Of a DNA stretch of 39,370 bases, positions 1 to 7,564 are shown piece after piece. The first letter of the stretch is position 1. Each line of letters opens with the position of its first letter. The DNA is from an uncultured Pseudomonadota bacterium. GTDB lineage: Bacteria; Desulfobacterota; Desulfobulbia; Desulfobulbales; Desulfurivibrionaceae. Below the pieces are notes generated by a model, which ran no database searches, was not told where the DNA came from, and saw nothing but the letters and a program-made list of their open reading frames with translations. The stretch spans positions 1 through 39,370 of the forward strand of contig CALMMG010000088.1 in assembly GCA_937868185.1 (NCBI GenBank). Reading direction: 5' to 3'. The position numbers and the translations under genes are program-made.

Positions 1-596
1 GGATCAAACACCCCCATAACCTGGACATTGGCCCCGGCAGGATTGGTCAGAGGGCCAAGGATATTAAAGATCGTCCGAATCCCGATCTCGCGACGCGGAC
101 CGATGGCATGCTTCATCGCTCCATGCAGGGCGGGAGCAAACATGAAACCGATGCCGATCTCCCGAATAGATTGGCCTATCTGCTCGGCACTTAAACCTAG
201 ATCCACGCCCAAGGCCTCCAGTACATCGGCGCTGCCGCAATGGCTGGAAACGGAACGGTTGCCGTGCTTGGCCACCGGAACCCCGGCTGCGGCCACGACA
301 AAGGCGCTGGTGGTGGAAACATTGAAGGTGCCGGAGGCGTCGCCCCCTGTGCCGCAGGTATCGACAAGGATCTCGCCTTCCAAGACCGCATGCACTCTGG
401 TGGCCTTCGCCCGCATCACCTTGGCCGCCCCGGTGATTTCATCCACGGTTTCACCCTTGATTCGCAGGGCGGTGATAAAGGCGCCGATCTGAGCCTGGGT
501 AGCTTCGCCGCCCATGATGGTTTCCATCACCCCGACCATCTCCGCTTCGCTCAGATCGGTGCCCGCCACCACTTTGGCAATGGCCTCCTTCATCAT
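1..596 (-). CDS. trpD: Anthranilate phosphoribosyltransferase TrpD (partial, C-terminus beyond window)
   Basis: TrpD transfers phosphoribose from PRPP to anthranilate, the second committed step of tryptophan synthesis, in the cytoplasm. Translating the minus strand gives 198 codons starting [10 protein letters not shown]. The PRPP-binding glycine loop reads [14 protein letters not shown], followed by the family motifs KHGNRSVSS and GFMFAPALH and, near the cut end, [10 protein letters not shown]. Only the N-terminal part, somewhat more than half of a usual ~340-residue TrpD, is in the window; the gene runs off at base 1. The start ATG (596-594) overlaps the trpG stop in an ATGA arrangement, with an AGGAG eight bases upstream, so translation is probably coupled to trpG. 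A second ATG follows directly. Identity is certain; only the length is unknown. Confidence 0.97.
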   Translation of the reverse strand, partial: MMKEAIAKVVAGTDLSEAEMVGVMETIMGGEATQAQIGAFITALRIKGETVDEITGAAKVMRAKATRVHAVLEGEILVDTCGTGGDASGTFNVSTTSAFVVAAAGVPVAKHGNRSVSSHCGSADVLEALGVDLGLSAEQIGQSIREIGIGFMFAPALHGAMKHAIGPRREIGIRTIFNILGPLTNPAGANVQVMGVFD

Positions 597-1201
597 GCGA
601 TCATCTCCTGACGTTGCTTGGCGAGAATTTCCGGATAGGCCGGATCAATAAAATTTTTCAACAACTGCACCCCGGCCGGGGTCATGATGGATTCGGGATG
701 AAATTGCACCCCTTCCACCGGCAGGGTCCGATGTCTGAGACCCATGAGTTCGCCCTGATCGGAACGGGCCGAAACCATCAGACAGGAAGGCAGGTCCGCT
801 TCCCTAACCACCAGGGAATGATAACGCATAGCCTCGAAAGGGTTGGGCAACCCGGTGAACACGCCAAACCCGTCGTGGCTGATGGGGCTTGTCTTACCAT
901 GCATCAGCCGCCCGGCCCGCACGGTTTGCCCGCCAAAGGCCTCGCCCAGGGATTGATGCCCCAGACAAACGCCCAGCACTGGAATTCTAGTACTGAAAAA
1001 GCGAATCGCCTCAATGGAGATACCCGCCTGGGCTGGAGAACAGGGGCCGGGGGAGATCAGTAGCCGATCGGGCGCAAGCCCGGCAATGAAGGAGATATCC
1101 ACCTCATCATTGCGGAAGATCTTCATCTCGGCACCCATCCCCCCGAGGGTTTGGACAATGTTGTAGGTAAAGGAGTCGTAATTGTCGATGATAACGATCA
1201 T
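593..1201 (-). CDS. trpG: Anthranilate synthase glutamine amidotransferase subunit TrpG
   Basis: This is the class I glutamine amidotransferase subunit that supplies ammonia to TrpE for anthranilate synthesis. The protein (202 aa) starts [14 protein letters not shown], the classical TrpG/PabA start. It has the oxyanion-loop motif [11 protein letters not shown], the nucleophile motif GVCLGHQ, and the His-Glu pair in VQFHPES near the C-terminus. A longer reading from a TTG at 1228 would add nine basic residues (MPRRRARKN), but the ATG at 1201 matches the family start. The gene lies 32 bases after trpE and overlaps trpD. A PabA-like second role in folate synthesis is possible, because many bacteria share one subunit; the sequence alone cannot separate the two. 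Confidence 0.96.
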   Translation of the reverse strand: MIVIIDNYDSFTYNIVQTLGGMGAEMKIFRNDEVDISFIAGLAPDRLLISPGPCSPAQAGISIEAIRFFSTRIPVLGVCLGHQSLGEAFGGQTVRAGRLMHGKTSPISHDGFGVFTGLPNPFEAMRYHSLVVREADLPSCLMVSARSDQGELMGLRHRTLPVEGVQFHPESIMTPAGVQLLKNFIDPAYPEILAKQRQEMIA

Positions 1202-1233
1202 GTTCTTTCTCGCACGCCGCCTGGGCAAGTCGG

Positions 1234-2739
1234 TTAAAATTCTTTCTCAGCCAGCTCCACCGCCCGCCGCAGCCCCATGGATTTGTTAATGGTTTCCTGA
1301 TATTCCAAGGCGGGCACCGAATCGGCAACAATCCCTGCACCGGCCTGCACCCAGAGATCGTCTCCCTGCATGACAAAGGTCCGGATAGTGATACAGAAAT
1401 CCATATTTCCGGAAAAACCAAAATAGCCAACAGAACCAGCATAGGGACCGCGCCGCTCAGGCTCAAGCTCTTCAATGATCTCCATGGCCCGGATCTTCGG
1501 AGCGCCACTCACCGTACCCGCGGGGAAGCAGGCACGCAGGACATCAAACTGATCCTTACCCGGCGCCAAAGTCCCATGCACCCCGGAAACCAGATGCATC
1601 ACATGGCTGTAACGCTCGACCACCACGAGATCACGGACCTCCACCGAGCCATATTGAGCAACCCGCCCCACATCGTTGCGGCCCAGATCAACGAGCATCA
1701 GATGTTCAGCCCGCTCCTTGGGGTCGGCCAGCAACTCCTGCTCAAGGGCTGCATCCTCTGCTTGGGTTTTCCCGCGCTTTCTCGTTCCGGCAATGGGGCG
1801 CAGTTCAATATCATCCTGCTCCAAGCGAACCAGGATTTCCGGGGAAGAACCGATCTGGACCAGATCACCAAGTTTGAGATAAAAGAGATAGGGACTGGGG
1901 TTGATATGGCGGAGGGCGCGGTAAAGCTTAAAGGGGGCAAGTTCTGTTTTGGTGTGAAACCGTTGCGACAAAACAACCTGGATGACATCGCCGGCCTGAA
2001 TATATTCCTTGGCCGCCTCCACCATTTTCTCAAAAGCTTCTTCGCTCATGTTGGAGGTGAAGGCGTGGGGCGTGGCGGCGGCCTTCAAGCCTTTGCCGCC
2101 GAGATACTCGGTAGGCATGGGCGCTTGGAGACGGACGATTACCTCCTCGATTTCGGCCTGCGCTTTCGCATACAGGGCCGGGATATCCCGCACCCCGGCG
2201 GTCTGTACCAGATTGACCACGGTAAGCAGTTGCCTGAGGTTATCGTAGATCAGAACGGTGCGCGGCACCATGAAAGAACTATCTGGAAATTGGGCAAGGG
2301 GTGGGTTGCTCTCGGGCAACCGCTCCATAAACCGTACCATGTCGTAGCCCAAAAAACCGACGGCCCCGCCAAAAAAACGCGGCAACAGCTCTGGGTCGCA
2401 ACCCATCTCTGCATTGCAGGCATTGAAGGATTTCAGCAGATTTTGCAGGGCCTCAAGCGGGTCGCCCTGTAGCTCATCCACCCTGCCTGCGCGGGTAATG
2501 GTGATCTGGGTGCCACGACTTGCAAAGGTGAGGATGGGGTCAAACCCGATAAAGGAATAACGTCCCCATTTCTCCCCACCCTCAAGGCTTTCAAAGAGGA
2601 AGGCGTGCGACTCCCCGCCCGCCACCTTGGCAAAGATGGTTAGCGGCGTATCGAGGTCAGCGACTATTTCCCGATAGATCGGCACCAGACCGGCATCAAC
2701 CGCCAGGTGTTCAAACTCCTGCAAGGAAGGTCGAAACAT
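1234..2739 (-). CDS. trpE: Anthranilate synthase component I TrpE
   Basis: TrpE converts chorismate plus ammonia (from TrpG) to anthranilate, the first step of tryptophan synthesis. The protein is 501 aa, normal for the family. The N-terminal regulatory region has FLFESLEGGEKWGRYSFIG, where the ES pair matches the tryptophan-binding LLES-type motif, so feedback inhibition is likely. The chorismate-binding domain follows (about residues 230-490), with RPIAGTRKRG, HLMLVDLGRND, FPAGTVSGAPK and GPYAGSVGYF. It is first in a trpE-trpG-trpD operon. The start is the ATG at 2739 with GAGGA a few bases upstream. An intrinsic terminator hairpin sits only 18 bases upstream of the start codon, which suggests control by premature termination. 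Confidence 0.97.
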   Translation of the reverse strand: MFRPSLQEFEHLAVDAGLVPIYREIVADLDTPLTIFAKVAGGESHAFLFESLEGGEKWGRYSFIGFDPILTFASRGTQITITRAGRVDELQGDPLEALQNLLKSFNACNAEMGCDPELLPRFFGGAVGFLGYDMVRFMERLPESNPPLAQFPDSSFMVPRTVLIYDNLRQLLTVVNLVQTAGVRDIPALYAKAQAEIEEVIVRLQAPMPTEYLGGKGLKAAATPHAFTSNMSEEAFEKMVEAAKEYIQAGDVIQVVLSQRFHTKTELAPFKLYRALRHINPSPYLFYLKLGDLVQIGSSPEILVRLEQDDIELRPIAGTRKRGKTQAEDAALEQELLADPKERAEHLMLVDLGRNDVGRVAQYGSVEVRDLVVVERYSHVMHLVSGVHGTLAPGKDQFDVLRACFPAGTVSGAPKIRAMEIIEELEPERRGPYAGSVGYFGFSGNMDFCITIRTFVMQGDDLWVQAGAGIVADSVPALEYQETINKSMGLRRAVELAEKEF

Positions 2740-2757
2740 GATGGGTCCTCAACTCAT

Positions 2758-2796
2758 AAAAAAAGCCATGGAACAGTGGCGTCCCATGGCTTTTTT
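2758..2796 (-). terminator. Intrinsic terminator in the trpE leader (possible attenuator)
   Basis: A 13-bp perfect stem is formed by 2758-2771 and 2784-2796, with a 12-base loop. The stem core is GCCATGG and both flanks are A/T runs, so it can terminate in either direction. On the minus strand it ends in a run of seven T just 18 bases before the trpE start. Transcripts entering trpE from upstream must cross it, so it either ends rpsT transcription, attenuates trpEGD, or does both. I see no Trp-codon-rich leader peptide and no obvious antiterminator pairing. Confidence 0.8.
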
Positions 2797-2890
2797 ATTT
2801 TTCTTCTCGCAGCGGAAAACTCTTCATAATGTACAGGTCTGATTCCTGCGCGCGGCGGAAGAGGAACAACCAGGCCAAAAACAAGAAGAG

Positions 2891-2920
2891 CCCCTAGAGC
2901 ACAGATCCTCCCGTTAGGGG
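2891..2920 (-). terminator. Weak hairpin downstream of rpsT, candidate first terminator
   Basis: CCCCTA at 2891-2896 pairs with TAGGGG at 2915-2920. On the minus strand the stem is followed by CTCTTCTTGTTTTT, an interrupted T-rich stretch. It lies 33 bases past the rpsT stop. The stem is short (6 bp plus a possible G-U) and the loop is long, so this is a weak call. It could also be part of a larger folded trpE leader. Confidence 0.3.
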
Positions 2921-2952
2921 GGAGAACAACCGCTACCGACTCTCTCGTTATA

Positions 2953-3225
2953 TTACACCGCGGCCAACATAGCATTTACCCGCTTGGTCAAACGGGAAAC
3001 CTTGCGGGAGGCATTCTTTTTGTGAATGGAACCTTTCACCGCTGTTTTTTCAATAATAGGGATCGCCAGCTTCAGTGCTTCTTGGGCCTGATCCCCAGCT
3101 TTCAGCTCAACGGCCTCAAGGACTTTCTTGACAACACCCTTCATCTTGCTCTTGTTGGAGCGATTGCGAAGCCGTTGCAACTGATTCTGACGATTCCTTT
3201 TCTCAGCGGACTTATGATTAGCCAA
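2953..3225 (-). CDS. rpsT: 30S ribosomal protein S20
   Basis: S20 is a primary 16S rRNA-binding protein of the small ribosomal subunit. The 90-residue product is highly basic and starts MANHKSAEKRNRQ, the signature S20 N-terminus, with the IHKKNASRKVSRL segment typical of the C-terminal half. The start codon is TTG (3225-3223), preceded by AGGAG seven bases upstream. No ATG in this frame would give the conserved N-terminus, so TTG is the true start. Escherichia coli rpsT also uses a UUG start, where it is tied to autoregulation; similar feedback here is inference. The gene has its own sigma-70-type promoter and is likely monocistronic, with possible read-through into trpE. Confidence 0.97.
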   Translation of the reverse strand: MANHKSAEKRNRQNQLQRLRNRSNKSKMKGVVKKVLEAVELKAGDQAQEALKLAIPIIEKTAVKGSIHKKNASRKVSRLTKRVNAMLAAV

Positions 3226-3612
3226 TTCTCAACTCCTGTTTACTGTATTGTTGATTGATTCAAGACACTCTGCCCACGTCCTTTAACGGTTGGCAGGTTT
3301 TCTGCCCGGCTGCCGTTCTCCGACAACACCGACAGAAATATGCTGGAAAATTTTACAAAGATAAATCAAATCGCCCACCTTGTCAAGCAACAACTGGGCA
3401 CACTATTTCGATATTTTCCAGAAACGCGCAAGGAGTCCTTCGTGAAAACCAGGTTTCTTTTCACCACACCATAACCGATCCCCTCAATTTTTTTAAAAAA
3501 ATCATTCATCCCCCTTGCCTGGCGCCCTGCTTTTCGTTTACTTTAAAAAATGACAATAACTAGTTGCAAAGCTTCCATCCCAGTTTTTCTTGATTAACGG
3601 ACCCAAACCCCG
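3226..3612. other. Intergenic region between divergent rpsT and cdaA
   Basis: This 387-base region holds the rpsT promoter (3358-3386) and, presumably, the promoter of the cdaA block on the plus strand. It is more AT-rich than its surroundings, with a TTTTTTTAAAAAAA palindrome near 3487-3500. I found no convincing plus-strand sigma-70 boxes. An open frame at 3255-3563 has no recognisable features and no good ribosome binding site, so I do not call it. Confidence 0.5.
3358..3386 (-). promoter_or_regulatory. Sigma-70-type promoter for rpsT
   Basis: On the minus strand TTGACA (3386-3381) and TATCTT (3363-3358) are separated by exactly 17 bases. Transcription would start near 3351 and give a leader of about 125 bases before the TTG start of rpsT. 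It is among the best sigma-70 matches I found in the window, as expected for a ribosomal protein gene. Confidence 0.7.
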
Positions 3613-4404
3613 ATGCTGGAATTTTTACATTCACTCCGCTGGCAAGATATATTTGATGTCCTGATCGTTTCGTTCATCATCTATCGTGTCATGCTTCTTA
3701 TCCGAGGGACCCGTGCCGTCCAGATACTGGGTGGCATCGTGGTTCTCGTCATGCTTTATTTTGCCGCGAGGGAACTCGAATTTCTGACCCTGTACTGGCT
3801 GCTAGGTACTTTTCTAAGCTCCATCTTTCTGGTTATCATCATCATCTTCCAGAGAGATATCCGGCGGGCCCTTGCCCAGGTCGGGCAAACCACCTTTTCC
3901 AAACCACCGGAAGACATGGTGCACATTCTCCTCGAGATTGTCAGGGCCGCCCAACAAATGGCCCAACGCAAAATCGGCGGCCTCATCGTCATCGAACGGG
4001 AAACCGGCCTCAATGAATATGTCGAGTCTGCTCACAGCCTGGACGCCATCGTCAGCAGGCAACTTCTGGTCACCATTTTTCAAACCACAGCCCCCCTCCA
4101 CGACGGGGCGGTGATCATCCATAATGGCCGGATCCGTTCGGCGGGCGCCCTGCTCCCCCTGACCAGAAATCCTTACATCAGCAAACAACTTGGCACCCGC
4201 CATCGCGCAGCTATCGGGCTTTCCGAGGAAACGGACGCAGTGGTCATCGTTATTTCGGAAGAAACCCAAAAGATATCCCTTGTCCAACACGGGGCCATGA
4301 CCTCCGACCTCGACGAAAACGCTCTCAGAAGCCGACTTGACGCAATCTTTGTTCCTAAGGAAAACACCACGCCTCTACTATGGAAAAACTGGCTAAACAA
4401 ATAA
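3613..4404 (+). CDS. cdaA: Diadenylate cyclase CdaA (membrane-bound c-di-AMP synthase)
   Basis: CdaA condenses two ATP into cyclic di-AMP at the inner membrane. The 263-residue protein has three N-terminal membrane segments (about residues 13-31, 35-52 and 58-79), then a coiled linker and a DAC domain (about 110-250). The catalytic DGA motif is at residues 164-166 in PLHDGAVII, and the second signature RHRAA is at 196-200. The membrane topology and the cdaR and glmM neighbours fit the CdaA type rather than DisA or CdaS. It overlaps cdaR by 25 bases. The ribosome binding site before the ATG is poor (ACGGA). In Firmicutes the same three genes couple c-di-AMP level to cell-wall precursor synthesis; applying this here is inference. 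Confidence 0.95.
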   Translation: MLEFLHSLRWQDIFDVLIVSFIIYRVMLLIRGTRAVQILGGIVVLVMLYFAARELEFLTLYWLLGTFLSSIFLVIIIIFQRDIRRALAQVGQTTFSKPPEDMVHILLEIVRAAQQMAQRKIGGLIVIERETGLNEYVESAHSLDAIVSRQLLVTIFQTTAPLHDGAVIIHNGRIRSAGALLPLTRNPYISKQLGTRHRAAIGLSEETDAVVIVISEETQKISLVQHGAMTSDLDENALRSRLDAIFVPKENTTPLLWKNWLNK

Positions 4405-5348
4405 TCCGGCGGATACCCACCCCCAATTTCCTTAACTGGCCGAACAATTGGGGGCTGAAGCTCATCTCCTTCATCTTCGCCCTCCTACTCTGGTATTTCG
4501 TGGTGGGCGAGGACAAGGTTGACACCACAATCTTCATCCCGGTGGAAATTGTCAATCTTCCCAGGGACCTGGTCATCTCCAACCAGTTCAAGAAACAACT
4601 TGAAGCCACGGTCAGCGGCCCACGCGGCCTGATCAGCAGCATCAATCGCCAGCGGATTACGAAAACCATCAACCTTGCCAAAGCCACCCCCGGCACCATT
4701 GTCATCCGCAACGAACCTGAAACAATCCAATTTCCGCGCGGCGTCACCGTCTCACGTATCCAGCCCACCCACATTACCCTGCTCATCGACGAACTGATCG
4801 AGAAGGAACTCCCGGTCCAGGCCAAGACAACAGGCGACCCGGCCAACGGCCACGAACTGGCAGGAATAATCTTCGAACCCCAACTCATCAAGATTTCCGG
4901 CCCCAAAGCCATTGTCGGACGGGAAAAACTCTTGACGTCAAAGCCCATCGACATCAGCGGGCTGAAAAGGCCGACAAGCATCCAGGTTCCTTTGGAATTG
5001 CGCCCCGCGCTTCTCGATCTCATGGGTGAAACAGTGGTCACCGCCAATGTGGTGATCCGTGAAAAAACCATGGAAAAGACAATCACAGATGTCCCAGTTC
5101 ACCTCTCCTCCGGCACCGACCCCACAAGAAAGGTAACCATCGAACCTGACACCATCAGCGTCCGCGCCATGCTGCCCCTAAGCGACAAAGGAAATCAGAC
5201 GAGGCTTTTCGAGGCCACGGTCTCTACAGAAGGACTGCCAGCCGGCGCCCACAGGCTTCCGGTTAAAATCACGGCGGCCGAGCAGATAAAAATCATCGAA
5301 GCCCACCCACCCACCGTCACCGTGAAAATCAGGAGCCCGGGCAAATGA
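4380..5348 (+). CDS. cdaR: YbbR-domain protein CdaR, regulator of CdaA
   Basis: CdaR-type proteins are membrane-anchored, with several YbbR domains outside the cytoplasm, and modulate the adjacent CdaA. The 322-residue product has a short cytoplasmic N-terminus, one membrane segment (about residues 26-42, KLISFIFALLLWYFVVG) and then repeated beta-rich YbbR units. Each carries the pattern of a P-x-V strand followed by an ITxxTVxV-like end (for example ITLLIDEL near 130 and PTVTVKI at the end). I count about three units, fewer than the four in Bacillus CdaR. The start overlaps the cdaA 3' end by 25 bases, implying co-translation. The family is clear; a direct CdaA interaction rests on family knowledge. 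Confidence 0.88.
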   Translation: MEKLAKQIIRRIPTPNFLNWPNNWGLKLISFIFALLLWYFVVGEDKVDTTIFIPVEIVNLPRDLVISNQFKKQLEATVSGPRGLISSINRQRITKTINLAKATPGTIVIRNEPETIQFPRGVTVSRIQPTHITLLIDELIEKELPVQAKTTGDPANGHELAGIIFEPQLIKISGPKAIVGREKLLTSKPIDISGLKRPTSIQVPLELRPALLDLMGETVVTANVVIREKTMEKTITDVPVHLSSGTDPTRKVTIEPDTISVRAMLPLSDKGNQTRLFEATVSTEGLPAGAHRLPVKITAAEQIKIIEAHPPTVTVKIRSPGK

Positions 5349-5456
5349 CCCAGGTCACCAGAGTGGTCGCTCCTCCCGCCACCCGGCAGACACAGATATC
5401 TTCCGCGGAAGATTCATTTACAGGTTCTCTTCTTTTATAAACCGCAGGGAAAGACC

Positions 5457-6815
5457 ATGAGAAAATTATTCGGCACCGATGGGGTGCGGGGGGTGGCGAA
5501 CACCTACCCCATGACCACCGAAATCGCCATGCAGATAGGCAGAGCCCTCGCCTTTTTGGTCAAGGACATGCGGCGTGGCCACCGAATCGTCATCGGCAAG
5601 GACACCCGTCTTTCCTGCTACATGATTGAAAACGCCTTGGCCGCTGGCATCTGCTCCATGGGAGTGGATGTCCTTTTGGTCGGGCCGCTGCCCACGCCGG
5701 GTATCGCCTTCATCACTACCAGCATGCGGGCCGACGCCGGGGTGGTGATCTCCGCCTCCCATAACCCCTTCCAGGACAATGGCATCAAGATTTTTGCCAG
5801 AAACGGCTTCAAGCTCCATGACGACTTGGAACTGGAGATCGAGGAGCTGGTTTTCTCCGAGAAGATGTCGGCCCTGCGGCCGGTGGCCGAGGAGGTGGGC
5901 CGCGCTACCCGGATTGACGACGCCAAGGGGCGCTACATCGTCTCCTTAAAAAACACCTTTCCCCAAGACTACACCCTGGACGCCTTTCACATCGTGCTGG
6001 ACTGCGCTAACGGAGCCACCTACGGGGTAGCGCCCCATGTTTTCGAGGAGCTAGGCGCCACCGTCACCACCCTCTCGGCAGAGCCGGACGGCACCAACAT
6101 AAACCGCGATTGCGGCGCCCTACACCCGGAACATATGGCCGCCAAGGTCCGGGAACTGGGGGCCGACATCGGCATCGCCCTGGACGGCGACGGCGACCGG
6201 ATCATCGTGGCGGACGAACACGGCAACATCGTGGACGGGGACCATATCATGGCCATCTGCGCCGGTGACCTGCTCAGCCGCAAGAAACTGAAGAAAAAAA
6301 CCCTGGTTGCCACGGTGATGAGCAATCTCGGTCTGGAGGTCGCCATGCAGCGCATGGGCGGCGCCATGATCCGCACCCAGGTGGGCGACCGCTATGTGGT
6401 GGAAGAGATGCGCAGGTCCGGCTACAATTTCGGCGGAGAGCAATCGGGGCATCTGGTGTTCCTAGAGCACAACACCACCGGCGACGGCATTCTCGCCGCA
6501 CTCCAGCTGCTGGCGGTGATGATCAAAAAACACAAGCCCCTGTCGGAACTGGCCACCATCATGGAAAGCTTTCCCCAGGTGCTGAAAAATGTCCGCACCG
6601 CCAAAAAGATCAACACCAGCAGCATCCCCGGTTTCGACAAAAAAATCACAGCCCTGGAAAAGAAATTGGGCAAGGATGGCCGCATCCTCGTCCGCCCCTC
6701 CGGCACTGAACCGGTTATCCGGGTCATGGTGGAGGGCAAGGACGCCGGGCTGATCAACACCATGGCCGACGAACTCTGCGAGATGATCCGCATGGCTGAC
6801 CCCGCCAAAGCGTAA
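5457..6815 (+). CDS. glmM: Phosphoglucosamine mutase GlmM
   Basis: GlmM interconverts glucosamine-6-phosphate and glucosamine-1-phosphate, the step before UDP-GlcNAc synthesis for peptidoglycan and LPS. The 452-residue length is standard. It starts [12 protein letters not shown], the GlmM signature. The phosphoserine loop ISASHNP places the active serine at residue 101. The metal-binding loop is DGDGDR, the sugar-binding loop GGEQSGH, and the phosphate-binding loop [11 protein letters not shown] near the C-terminus. An AGGGAAAG precedes the ATG. It follows cdaR by about 108 bases, giving the conserved cdaA-cdaR-glmM order. In Firmicutes GlmM binds CdaA and inhibits c-di-AMP synthesis; whether it does so here is untested. 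Confidence 0.98.
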   Translation: MRKLFGTDGVRGVANTYPMTTEIAMQIGRALAFLVKDMRRGHRIVIGKDTRLSCYMIENALAAGICSMGVDVLLVGPLPTPGIAFITTSMRADAGVVISASHNPFQDNGIKIFARNGFKLHDDLELEIEELVFSEKMSALRPVAEEVGRATRIDDAKGRYIVSLKNTFPQDYTLDAFHIVLDCANGATYGVAPHVFEELGATVTTLSAEPDGTNINRDCGALHPEHMAAKVRELGADIGIALDGDGDRIIVADEHGNIVDGDHIMAICAGDLLSRKKLKKKTLVATVMSNLGLEVAMQRMGGAMIRTQVGDRYVVEEMRRSGYNFGGEQSGHLVFLEHNTTGDGILAALQLLAVMIKKHKPLSELATIMESFPQVLKNVRTAKKINTSSIPGFDKKITALEKKLGKDGRILVRPSGTEPVIRVMVEGKDAGLINTMADELCEMIRMADPAKA

Positions 6816-6826
6816 CCAATCTCACC

Positions 6827-7564
6827 ATGAAAAGCCGACTCGACCAACTCCTGCTCTTGCATGGGTTGGCTCCCACCCTCGAAAAGGCCCGGGCCATCAT
6901 TGCTGCAGGCCAGGTGCTGGTGAACGACCAGCCGGCCGACAAAGTCGGCTCGCTCTTTGCTGAGGACTGCGAGATCCGGCTGAAAGGAAAGAGTTGCCCC
7001 TATGTGAGCCGGGGCGGGCTCAAACTGGCTGCTGGACTGGACTATTTTCAGATCGACCCCACCGGTCTGGTCTGCGCCGATATCGGCGCCTCCACCGGCG
7101 GCTTCACCGATTGCCTGTTGCAGCGCGGGGCCGCCAAGGTGTATGCGATCGATGTCGGTTATGGCCAGCTGGCCTGGAAACTGCGCCAGGACCCGAGGGT
7201 GGTGGTCATGGAGAGAACCAACGCCAGAAACCTGCAAATCGGCGATCTTACAGAGCCCCTTGATCTGGCGGTGATCGACGCCTCATTTATCTCCCTCAAA
7301 ACGCTGCTGCCGCCACTGCTCGTCTTTTTCTCGGGGACTATCCGGGTGCTGGCCCTGATCAAGCCGCAGTTCGAGGTCGGCAAAGGGAAGATCGGCACGG
7401 GCGGGGTCGTCCGCGACAGCGACCTCCACGAAACGGTGATTGAGGAAATCCGTGAATTTGCCGGCAAGCTGGGTCTCAGCCCGGTTGGCGTCAGCCCCTC
7501 CCCGATCCTTGGCCCAAAGGGCAACCGGGAGTTCTTGATCTATCTCGTTTCCGAGAGGCAATAG
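6827..7564 (+). CDS. tlyA: TlyA-family S4/FtsJ-type RNA 2'-O-methyltransferase
   Basis: TlyA proteins are SAM-dependent methyltransferases. In mycobacteria TlyA methylates ribose 2'-OH groups of 16S and 23S rRNA; some family members are called haemolysins. The 245-residue protein has an N-terminal S4 RNA-binding domain (about residues 1-60, including LEKARAIIAAGQVLVN). An FtsJ-like domain follows, with YVSRGGLKL, the SAM-binding motif DIGASTGGF at 85-93, and KPQFEVGKGKIGTGGVVRD. It follows glmM by 11 bases, so it probably belongs to the same transcript. Its last 25 bases overlap the 3' end of the convergent HD-GYP gene. The rRNA target is assumed from the family. Confidence 0.9.
   Translation: MKSRLDQLLLLHGLAPTLEKARAIIAAGQVLVNDQPADKVGSLFAEDCEIRLKGKSCPYVSRGGLKLAAGLDYFQIDPTGLVCADIGASTGGFTDCLLQRGAAKVYAIDVGYGQLAWKLRQDPRVVVMERTNARNLQIGDLTEPLDLAVIDASFISLKTLLPPLLVFFSGTIRVLALIKPQFEVGKGKIGTGGVVRDSDLHETVIEEIREFAGKLGLSPVGVSPSPILGPKGNREFLIYLVSERQ

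Noticed and set aside
1576-2472. 298-codon plus-strand open frame opposite trpE
   Set aside because: It is entirely antisense to trpE, whose protein motifs are complete, and it contains no recognisable domain.
2754-2975. Minus-strand open frame and a 10-codon MKSFPLREEK frame upstream of trpE as attenuator leader peptides
   Set aside because: Neither has tandem Trp codons, and the short one has no ribosome binding site at a suitable distance; the longer one runs through the terminator.
3255-3563. 102-codon plus-strand open frame between rpsT and cdaA
   Set aside because: It covers the rpsT promoter, has no recognisable motif and no good ribosome binding site.
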